This document shows, piece after piece, positions 42,501 through 54,500 of a DNA stretch of 64,000 bases. The stretch comes from Luscinia megarhynchos (Eukaryota > Chordata > Aves > Passeriformes > Turdidae): positions 13,301,983 to 13,365,982 of the forward strand of contig CM067568.1 in NCBI GenBank assembly GCA_034336665.1, in the 5' to 3' direction. The notes below the pieces were generated by a model. That model was given only the letters and a program-made list of their open reading frames with translations, searched no databases and was not told the origin of the DNA. Numbering within the stretch: the stretch's first letter is position 1; each line of letters begins with the position of its first letter. The position numbers and the translations under genes are program-made.

Positions 42501-45500
42501 GGGTAATTACATGGTCTAAAAATACAGCAGCATTTGTTTAAGTTAATGGAAAAGTTACACCAGCTCCAGAGTGCGCAGGCAAAAGCGTATTGGGTTTCCT
42601 GCTGACTATTGTGAATGCTTTGCATATTAGATCAGAAACCCTTGAACCGGGAGCAGCTATTCCTGCAGAATCAGAGGATAAATATCAGGAGCAGAATAAT
42701 AGGCCCAGTAAATCCCCTTGGCCAGAAAGCTCCTCATGAGACTTCTTCATGCTCTGTGACGCACATCCAAAAGGAAGAATTCTGGGTGACCTGATCCCCA
42801 CGGCAGTAGACACGTATCTGTTTAAAGTCAGCTGATGTGTCACTTTTTCCAGTTTCTTCGCAATACATATTGTCACGTTGGGACACACCAGGGCTGTCAA
42901 GTATTTGTCACAAGTCACTTCAGGTTTAAAATTGGGTTATTTTCATTATACTTTGCTGTTTTCTGCCATCCTGTTCCCACAAACATTTGAGGAAATTGAG
43001 AAGAAAACTGAATTTTGATATGTGGTGTGTATTTATTTGCAAGAAAATGTCTTTTCATTCTATTCAGGAGGTTTTTTTGCTGGCAAACGAACTGCTATGC
43101 ATTCATTCAAAAGAAAGAATACCCTTACTCTTACCAGATGGACAGGCACAAAGGTGTCATGTAAGAGGGATCAATTTCCATTTGAGATTGCTGGGAAATC
43201 AGTGTATGTAGGGAATTGATGACACTAATGTGGATCTAGCTGCTTTCTTACCTTTTAAACAATAATGTGCTCAAACTAGTTACCTTTCATCATTCATGTA
43301 ATTGTCATCCATTTAGGATCACTGAGTTATTTTTATGTAGTTATGAAAATGTGACTTGCCCCATCTAAATTCTGCAACAAAGTATTTAATAATGCTGGTT
43401 CTGTGCTGTAATAGCTAACTTGCTGTCAACATAAGGCCTGTTTTAGAGAGAATTCTCAGTTAAAATTAAAATATCAAGATGCACTAAGTATAGGCACACT
43501 GCACAGAGGCGTTTTTCAATGTTTAAGTTTGATACAGTGCACTTTTGGTTCCTTTTAATCTTGGTATTTTAGTTAACTGGATGCCATACAGAAACATGGT
43601 GCAAACCTGAAAATTAAGTTAATTTTAATTAAAAAGGTTTTTTTACAAAACTGTCTTTTTACCTTAAGTCAGTTTTACATATGATACTACTGACTATTTT
43701 AACATCAATTTACTCTTACCCATTTCCATCAGTAAAATTAATTTTCTGGAGTGTCCTGGAGTTGCTGTTGAGTTTAGTTGGAGCTCATGGGCTTTGTTGT
43801 CCCAAAAGATCATGATGTGGACACTGGGGCTGGAAAATGCTGAATAACTGCTGTTGTACCTGCAAATCCCACATGTGCCCCTGGACACATCTGCAGTCAG
43901 ACTGAGGTTACTGTGCAATAACATCTTTCCTTTTTATCCTACAAACACAAACATCTGACCTACCATTTTTGGCTGAATAAAAAGGAGATTAAAGAGTTAC
44001 GTTGGCACTGTAATAGTAAACTGGACCATGAGTAGATGAGGGGTAGATAATTACACTTTGCTTCCAGTGATGTTTTGGCTGGGCACAAAGTTTAATTTTT
44101 CCAGTGATATTTGCTTACGTTTCTTGTTGTAGAAACTTAGAAGTCATGAGCAGGGTTTGCTACTAGTTTGTGTGTGTTAAGTGGGTAGATAGGATTTCAT
44201 GTTTCTAAACTTGTAACTGAGGAGACAGGCAATCTAAGTTACCAAGCAGAGTTTTGCCTCCATTATAAATAGAACTAATTCTAAAGCAATTTTTGTGCCT
44301 ACTAGATTTTTTAAAAAATTTTGTTTAAGTAGCAAAAAAGGAAAAAAAAAAAGCATCAGGTAATAATGAAAACCCAAATACTTGATTTTTACAATTATTT
44401 TTTAGACCTCTGTTTTAAATGCAACTTTTTGATAACACTGTAACACTTCAAATTTTGGGGTTTATTTTTAAGTAAATGGCCATGTTTTGAGAATAACTTG
44501 GAATCGATATTACAGAGATTCCAACCGTGGCAAATTTTTTTTTGTCCTGGTAGCATAAAAGTGAGCTTAGAAAATTAAGGTCAGGTGGACTTGTGAACAG
44601 TAGGAATTGTCAACTCACAAAAAGAAGTGGCCAAGTTATTAAGAGAGGTGGTTGTGGCTCAGCAGAGCCCCGTGGTCTGTCTGTGATAAAATAGTAAAAC
44701 TCTTCATTAAATGGTAGCAGCTACTGTTGTTATCCCAGTTTTATTTTTGAAAGCCATGGAGAAGAAAATCATAAATTAGAGGGGAAAAAATGTTCCTCTG
44801 GTGTTCAAGAAGGTGTGAAAGCAATGGAGCTGGGAAATATCTTTTAGCATATTGTCTTGTTGATACCTGGCGCTGCTCACAGCTGTTCTCCTACGAGGGG
44901 TTTCTGCTGTGCTGTGTCGTGTTGGTGTGCTCAGCTCCTGTTGGTGAGAGACCTGTGGGCTCAGCTGGCACGTCAGCTGGAGCCACTGTCACCCAGCACA
45001 CGGGTCACCATCCTGGGAAGGATTTGCTGTGTCACCAAACAGGAGACAAATGCTGGTAGACTTGACAAGGAGACACATGGTCATCTCCAAATGCCATGAC
45101 GAATCCTTTTGAGGAGCACATGGCCTGAGAAGCTTGATTCATTGTCTGTAAAGTGTGTGTCATTGTTTGGTGGTGAGGGAGCTCTGCTGCTGCTGCACAG
45201 GCTACAGTAAGCTCGTGTTACTGGTTCCTGGAGGGGGAATTTAAGTATTAAAAAAATGGGAAGCATGTGGTTGAGCAGCCCAAGTGACCTCAGCCACTCC
45301 TCGTGTGGCTTCCCCTCAAGGCCCTGCACCATCTTCACTGCTCCTTTGGGCACTCTCTAACAGCTGAATGTCCTTTTTTATATCACAGTGGCCAAAACTG
45401 CACACAGGGCTTGAGGTGAGGCTGTGCCAGTGTAGAGCAGGTGGTTTTGGGATGATTTTGTTTTGTTTTCTTTTACAGTTGTTTGATCCTTGGGATGCTC

Positions 45501-48500
45501 AGGCATTCCAGAAGTTAGGTCGACAACAGTGAAAACTTTAAATATGATGAATTATTGAACTGATATTTTCTTAATACTCTAAAGAATTTTCTCACCATTC
45601 ACAACAAAGCACATATATTATCATACCTTATGGGTTTACAGAGACATCCTGAGAACTTTCTGAGGAGAAGGAAACCATTTCATACAGATACTCAATTCTT
45701 GCTGTGGTGATTTGGTGTGCTCTTTAATGTAGTCTGAACACTGTAAACTCTGGTACAGCTTGGCCTGGCATACTAAATTCTCTAGAGTCCCTTAACTGGA
45801 AAACCAAATGTTCATTGGTTCTACAGCTCTTTGAAAGCATTTTTTATGACCAGGTTCACAAATTCTTCTGTTGTCCATAGCTCTTTTTGTAGCAGTAGAG
45901 ACAAAATTTGAGAACAAGCATGACTTCATTCTTGACTGAAAGCAGCATTTATGAAACACTCAACAAGTGCTATGCATTTATGTGGAGATTCTCTCTAAAT
46001 CCTGCCAATGCATGAAACACCACCAGACTCTGTGAGCTTAGTCTGTAGGAAAGATTGAGGAAAATGTGGCTAAAATTTCATGAAAGTCTAGGCTCATTTG
46101 GAGAATGGGAGCTGGTATGTTATCCCCAGCACTTGGAAGTGTTAATTCACGGCCACCATTCTGCTAAATTGAGAAGCTATCAATCTTCATCAGGTTACAG
46201 TCTGTCTTCTGCAAGCTTGAACTTTTATTGTGTTTGAGATTTACTCTGTGGCTAATGCTGAGTTCTGTGGCCAGAGTTAAAAGTTATGGATTTGTTCCAT
46301 ACTTTAGGATAGACTAATGAATGAGATTTCCTAGATTCAACTTGGATTTATTTACTATTATCACTACTTTTGGTGATTGCCCATGCCAACAGGTCTCTGA
46401 TATGTTTTGTCTTTCTGCCATATATCTTCTTTTTGTCATAAACCTTGATTTTTCTACTGTGTATTTTCTTTTGTCCTTAAACCTTACCACTCAACCAGCC
46501 TGTGCATACAAAACCTCATACATCAATCACCAAAATGTATGGAAAACTTCCCTTTCTCCATCAGATCTATGTAACTTATATTGGTGTCACCAGAAAGGGT
46601 CACAGAATTCAGTCACATGTACTTAACTTCTTATGAGAATGTAATAAATGCATATTTTACTGTCATAAGAATTGCATTTTTAAAAGCAGTGACAAATTAC
46701 ATTCCTGGACAAAATAAGATGTAAAAGGGGTAACACTAGATGGCAACATACACACCCTTTTGTCTGGGTTTGATTTCTTTTTTTAAGAGAATTATTTTTA
46801 TTTTAAGAGAAGACATTAATGGTTATTAATGACAGAGACATAAGGGCAGATTCCCTAAATTGCAGGAAAAAAAATTTCTCAGTATCTTCGTGGAAAATTT
46901 GACTGTCTTTAAGAAGATGTAAAAGAGCTACTCCTTGTACCTCAGTCAAGCAAAGATCAGAAAAACTTAAAAAATACTTCAAAAAAACCAAAAAATGGAA
47001 ATTCTAAGTAGTTAGCATTTTCTTTCTGGTGTATAATATTAGCATTTATTAAGAGCAGTTTCTCTTTGTAGGCTCTGAACAACAGTGCTCTGAGCTCAGG
47101 TTTACCAGTTTAGAGGGGATTAATATGCGAGGATGATTGTTTTCTGCAGGTATAATTGTACAGAAAATGTCACTGCCCTGCCCTGACTGCTACTAGAAGA
47201 GCTGGGGGGGACTGAAATCCAGATATATCATGTAAATTTTGCAGGTGTTGGAAGAGCCACTGGGCTAATCCAGCTTTGTGCAGGAAACTGTTCTGTTGGA
47301 GATGGGGGAGAACTGGAGTGCATTTGAATTTGTGTTTCTGTTATGTGACTTGAAAGTCTTTCAATAAACACTGTGTGTGTAGCTGCTACAGTGAATGTAA
47401 GGCATGCCTCTTAGTGATATGTATCTGTGTGTGTTTCAAGAAGTATAAGAATAACAGATATTTGTTGCTTTTCAGATGTCAAATTTAAGCTTCTGTCCCG
47501 TTCCACGTGTGAGTGGCGCTATGATGCCTGCGCAAGCCCGTGCTTCAAGACATGCAGGGACCCTTTGGGAAAAAACTGCCAGACAGTGCCAAAGTAAGTG
47601 TCTGTGCTTTTATGGAAAAGTGTGTAATTTAGGCAAGATATTTAAGCAGGATAGTAGGAATACAAGGGCCCAAATGTACACTTAATATATCAGGACTGTA
47701 TTCTTGAGTGAGTAGGTAAATGAAAGAAAAAAGAAATGGAGTAAGACCTGCTGCTGCAGCCACATAAACCTGACATTGCAGCCTTCAGTGTACTGTCAGG
47801 CTCTGGAATAACTGCTATTTTTGTAACTTTCATTTTGAGAGTATTATAGAGTATTAATAAAGAAAGGTTATCACAACTTTGTTTCAAAGAGTTGTGCCCC
47901 TGCTTTTCCATTATGTCATTGCAACAGTTATATCTGGCCTTGCTTTTTCCTGTGAAGTGGAATTTGTGCTAAATCCAGTAAAACTGACACTCAGATTTTG
48001 ACATGTAGCTGAATGTACAGAGTTCATGCTTTTCCTTAGATCTGACTGGCACTGGAGGTCCTGGCAATGACATTTTGAAGAAGTACACTGAGGTGAAACA
48101 GAGTGCTTAAACATACTGCATATATAGATTCTTTTCCTGAATTTGAATGCTTGATCCAGAAGATACTATTCAACTTGTTAGTACTAATTGTTTTTCTTTT
48201 AGAGTGGAAGGATGCATCCCTGCCTGTCCTGTCAACATGTTGCTTGATGAGATCACTCAAAGATGCGTGTATTTTGAAGACTGTATGTCTGAAAACTTAT
48301 ATATATCATATGTTAGTCTTAGCTTAATAATTAATTAGTTCTTTAGTCATAATTTCAAATATCAGTGTCTACATGTGTGTAACTGTGACCTTAGTAATGT
48401 GAACCTTGAGCTCACTAAATATACATTTTATTTAAAATAATTAAATTCTTAAAAAATATGAGACAAATTTTAAATTAAGGAATATGTTCTTTCTTCATAA

Positions 48501-51500
48501 AATGTTTCAGTAACATTAGATGTCAAGGAAATGATTTAATGAATTTATTTTTTAATTTGTCTAGTGAGTTTTAGGAGTTTAAAGGCAATTGAAAAGATCA
48601 GTTACAAGTTAACCTAGAACTCTGCTAGCTCCATCACTATAATTATTCGTGAATTTCAGGCTGTTTTCTTGTGTCTGATTTCAGGCATTGAACCTGCAGA
48701 TGACAGTCTACCTTTGCTTCTCAGCATTCAAACCTCAGCAGGTCCACATTTAACACCCAGTGCAAGTTTGGCAGTGATCAGTGAAGAGGTGACTTCGTTT
48801 CCTGTACCTGAAGAAAAGGACACAGAAACTCCACTTGCTACAGAATTGCAGCTCACTGCAACTACAGGGAAACTAGAATTTTCGGCTATTACATCCAAAA
48901 AAATGCTTCCAGGCTTAACTTTATCACCAAATATTTCTTCACAGTCAACAGAAATGACCTCTGGAAGAAGCACTACAGCAATGGCTGGGACAACAAAATC
49001 TAATGTAAGCTTGTCTGCTTCTGTTGACATTTCTCCTTTGTTTCCATCTACTTTCAGTTCAGAAACTTCCACAGGGATAAAACTGATCAGTAGTGGCTCC
49101 ACTAAAGTGCTGAGGGCTACAGAACCTCAGACAGCAACTGCTACACATGCAGTGACCACAAGAACAGAATTAGAGAGCAAACCAATGGCTACTTCTGTTT
49201 CTACTGGGGCACCACTTAGAACAACAGAGATGCCAGTCAAAACTAAAATAATGGAGTTATCAGAAATGGCCACAAGAACACTTCCCATGAAAGAAGCACA
49301 AGTAAAACAAGAAGGACTTGCAACATTTACACCCAGTTCATTTGAACCAATAACAGAAAAAACTACTGCATATGTGCCACAGTTTCCTACATCACCTCTG
49401 GATGTGTCTTCATATACACCACCAGTAAACTTAACAGGAGCTTCTGAAGGGACAAAAATAAGTGTAGAACAGTCTTTTACCACCGTAGCTAATGTTACAG
49501 TGACATCATTTTCTCCTATACTCACTACTTCTTTGTTAAAGCCAGTGTCTTCAGCAACAACAGAAGCAGCAGCTGCTTTAACCAAACAGAGGGTGACTAC
49601 ATTTTCAGCAACATCCACACCACCTATTTCATTAGGAAAGACAACTACAGAACCTCCTCTTGGAATGGTTCAGCACCTGACTGGTACTCCAGAGGTTCTT
49701 TTCACTACAACTCAAGGTCCAAAGATGACAACTCTACAAACCCAAGAGAGGTCATCAGAAACAACTTTGTTGTCATTTACAACTCCTAAAAAGGAACTCC
49801 CAAAAGCAACATCTCATGTGGAGCATATATCAAGTTCTCATTTCTCTTCCTATTCACCACATCCAACTTCTACTACTGAAAAATCCTTCATTCTTTCTAC
49901 AAAGAGACCTGCAGTGTCTGCCCCTACTCCTGCTTCTCCAGCTTCAGGTGAATTAAAAAAAACATTTAAAACTGTTTCAACTACTGGATATCCCTTGCAC
50001 ATGGTTCTAAACACAACTGAGTTCCTGACTACATTGCACACTAAATATCCTGTCATGGCTGAGACTATCAGTGTGACACCTTTGTCTGTTAAGGTAACGT
50101 CCAAAATAACATCTCCTCTTGAAATGGCTACAAAGTCAACTTTGTTTTCTGGAAAAATATCTACTGAATACAAGTCAGCTCTGGTTTCAAGTACAGTGAG
50201 GACAAGCACTGCAGCATATTCAGGTAGTGTTACCACATCAGCAATGAAAACCAAAGAAACCATCAAAGAAACAGCTCCTTTTGTTGCTACAGAAAGAGAA
50301 TCACTTCAGAGAACATCCATCACTCCATCTCCACTTGCTCTCCTTAGTGGGACTGAAACCACATTGCTGACAACACAGCCTGATAAATCACAAATAGAAA
50401 GTATTACTACCATCTCTACTGGAAAGCCATCTGCTTTGTCTTTTTCACCATCAGGTGCTCTAGTCACTTTAAACATTTCTCTTCCTTCGCTACCCTCAGA
50501 TGCAAAAGAAGCATTGCTGACAACTCTCAGTCCCATGCATACATCCCATGAAATATCCTCCTTATATCCTAGAACAACTATACAAAAATCTATCTTAACA
50601 ACAGAAAAGACCTCTGCAGCCCCAACTTTCTCTATTTTATCTTCTATATTAGAACAATCAAGTTCAATAACAACAGTACCAGAAGAAAAATTACTAGTGA
50701 ATATCACTGCTGCCACATTCTCCCCAACCTCTGAATTCAGCAGTCAGCTCATAACAACCAAAGAAAAATCCTCTCTGTCCCCATCTGTTGCACTTCCAGT
50801 AACAAAGTCTTCTTACACTTTCTCCACCTCTGAGTATATAGGAGATAAATTATTTTCTTCACCTTCTTTAACACAACTGCTACCAGAAGTAATAACTGTG
50901 CCAAAATACTCAGTAGAAACTAAAATGGTTTCTACAGCATTAAAACCTACAGTCCAAAGTATAACAGAAGCAGTGAAACTTCCAGAAGCTGCAGCTCAGC
51001 CATCCCTGCGTCCTCCATCTTCAGCAGGCCCCTTCTCCTTGCAGACATCTTCAGGAGACAAACTTTCAGTACAGACCACAAGGACCACCATTGTACCACC
51101 TTCTTCTACTCAGAAGACTACAGAATTTGGTCATCAGAGCTCTGGACCTTCATTGACAAGCCAGGTTCACCTATATCCTGCAGAGTCTCTAACAAAACCC
51201 CCTGGTCAGACACAACCTGCTTTTAGCACAACTGAAGCTACAGTAGGACTGACTTCCTTACACCCCTTGGAGACCTCCCTGCCTGAAGGCACTCATTCAA
51301 GTGTGTTACCTACCTCAGCAGGTCCTACCAAAGTTATTTTACCAACTCAAAAGTATTTGCCTTTAACTGGTGCAGTCACACAGCCACTTGTGTCAAGAAC
51401 TTCTGTTTTGCAGCCTACAGTCCCAGCTGGAACAACTGCTGACTTGATTTTTGGCACCAAATTTCCCCCTCTTCTCACCAGAAGTGCTCGCTCCTTCTTC

Positions 51501-54500
51501 CTCTTTAACAACTATTAGAAAAGAAACTTTTCCTTCATTTTCCACACAAAAGGCAGCTACAGATCTAAAATTCACACATCAGGCCTCGTTTACTAAATCC
51601 CTTGATTCAAAACAAACACTTGAAGCATCACTCTCCCCAGATTCTGAGTCAACCTCTTCAGTGGTTTTGCTCCCAGGAACAACAGAAATTCCTATTACAT
51701 CAGGACCCACATCAAGGAGAAGTGGTACAGAGGAAACTGTGGTGCTGCCTAAGCAGGTCACACCTTCAGCCAGCACCTACAGTTCCATCATCCCACCAAG
51801 GACAGCCTTGCCCACTGAGGCCCGTTCATCAGCTGCAGCTTCAACCTCTCCAGCAATGAGCAGTGCTGGGCAAAACCTCAGCATTGCATCAGCAGCTTCA
51901 GACAGGGCAGCAGCAGGCACAGAGCCCATCTCCAGCTCTATTCCTGCTCCTACAGAGGCAAAAGGAGCCATGCCCCTGGACGCAGTAAAGTCTGAAGAGT
52001 CAGAATTAACAACAAGATTCCAGTCTGTCCTTACTCAGGGTGTTGCTGTTACACCTCACACATCTCACCCTCCCTATTTAACAAACACAACTTCCCTTCT
52101 GTCCACTGTACATTCACCTGCTGAATATAAACCACTTTCTTCTACAGCTCCATCATCAGTCAGTGCTACTCAAACTTCAAAATTTGAAATAACGTCTGAG
52201 ATGAAAACACCTTCTGTGAGCTCACTGCTAATGATATCTGATCATCCAAATGACACAGCAGCTCCATCAGTTTCCTCATTTACTTCATCTACCAAACAAC
52301 TTCATGGCTTGACTACATTTTCTGATGGACTGGCAATAGCTGAAGCCATGGCAGAAGCTGCAACATCACCTTTTGTGTTGCCTCAAGAAACAGCAACTCT
52401 TCAAACTTGTACAGTGAGTTGATATAAATAATTATCTGCCTGTTTTGGAGAATGCCTTAGTTACTTTTGCACATTGATTAAAAAATTAAATTGTGAGCCA
52501 TGCCTTGATCTTTAGGATTTAGAGCATCTGTATCAAACAAGGGAGCCTGATTATGTTATCCATTATATCTGAAACTCTGGATAACTTCATTATGCAGGAC
52601 ATTTAAAAAATATTATACTACACTGGATTTCAGGCCTTAGTTTTCTGTGTGTGACTGTTACAAGAATGGAGTTTTTCTGGCAAAATGTGGTGTTTCATAT
52701 TGTCCAGTGTCAGTGTTTTGTCACATTGCCCTCCTTAAAGCACATCTTTCCAGACAGGCCTGTTATCATTCCTGCTTGTTTCCTTCCATGTTTTCCCTTC
52801 TCAACTTTTTTCATTGTGAAGTTAAATTCATTAGTGCTGTTCTCATCTTTACTGTAGGACAACAGTGTTAATCTGTCCTCAGAATGGTCAAGTTTTCAAA
52901 GGTGCTCTTTGCTTCTAGCTTCCATCAGCATCATGGGGATCAATAAGTATTCTGTGCCTGAAAAATATGAACTCCTTTTTCAGCAAAAAAATATGCAATA
53001 TTGTGATACTGACTTTGGTATGAATGGTAACCTCTGTCTTTTACTGAATCTAGCCAATCACAGAGAGTGAGTGCATAAAACACATTTGTTTGGATGGACA
53101 ACTGATCCAGGTTAACAAGTCACAGAACTGCCCATACAATGCTACTCAGCCCAGCTGTGGAGTTTTAGGATTTGCTACTCAAACAAATGGTGACAAATGC
53201 TGCCCAAAGTGGGAATGTGCATGTAAGTTTTAATTCTGCAGTACTTTTGAAATGCATTCAGGTAACAATTTAATGCATGTGTGAGAAGGGTAAGAACTGA
53301 CACTGCTACACCATAGCATAGAAGTAGAAGATGCACATTTTTTTGGATTTTTCATTGTCTAAGGAAACTTAGTAGTTTTACATCCAGGGAAATAACATAA
53401 AAATGCTCCTTTAATGTACTTAGCATTAGGTATCTGCAGTGGGTATGTTTAGGTCTGACTTAGACACATCATCTCTCTAATCAGGAGACACCTAATCAAT
53501 ATAGATTTTTCTGGTTAATTTTTAACTGCTTCAGGATGAAAAGATTCCCTAGACTGTTAACTACTTCTGTTAGCAGCCTGGGGACTCTGTACTGTAGCTA
53601 TTCCCATCAATTACCTAGAATTGGGCAGAAAGAATCCAAACCTTAAGGAAAATTCAGTTTCATTCTAGCAAATAAAGTATGCAGAGATAGGCAATTGTAA
53701 CTTCTGCTTAGGCTTTAGAGTTTGAAATAACTTGGAGTAGAACTCCAAGCCCACTGAAGCACAAAAGCTTTAGCAATAAGACAGAGGACAAATGAAACTT
53801 TTCACCTGAGGAATAAGACTACAGGGGAACTGTGGATCTGGCATGATCTGCTGTCACTCATGACTTTTCTTAGTTTGATGTTTCTAAAAATTGCAAACCT
53901 TTTTTGGCAAGATCTGTAAGGGAACAACTGGTGGCAGAGGTCTGCAGGTTGTCCCTCTGAAAACATGCAGGATTTGATTCTGCTCTCCATTTACAAAGAT
54001 ACATGAGTATCAAATATGTGAAAATATGTGCTGCATATATGAACCTCTTAGTAAGCTAGTTCATTTTATGCAATTTTTTGGTTTATCTTAATATTTTGTA
54101 AGATTGACCAGAATTCTAAAGTGAGTTAGAAAATAAATTTACCTTCTTTTTTTCCTTAGGTCGTTGCACCATTTTCTCTGATCTGAGCATTGTAACCTAT
54201 GATGGAAATCATTTGGCTTTATTCAAAGAAGCATCCTACATTGTTAGTCAAACTCCAGATGAAACTATAACCATCCATGTCCTTGACTGTAGAATGGTAA
54301 CTAACATTTATCAGCTAACAAAAGGTGTCTGTTACTGCTAATAAGATGTATCTGAAAGGCAAGAGCATAATAATACTTTATATTCAATATTTTCTGTTTT
54401 GTTTACCCTTATGTAACTCAGGAAGTATGCATTTATTCCTGACCCATTACTTCTCTGCTGTACATGTCATACAGATTCATCATTCCCAGTCTCGCTCTTG

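Noticed and set aside
48669..48684. Start codon just upstream of the mucin exon
   Set aside because: It lies in the polypyrimidine/acceptor region; the exon begins at 48685 and joins w25 to complete a conserved cysteine.
48728..50716. Four long minus-strand open frames (124, 163, 138 and 136 codons) opposite the mucin exon
   Set aside because: Thr and Ser codons such as ACA, ACT and TCA read backwards rarely give stops, so long antisense frames are expected; they show no domain or start context.
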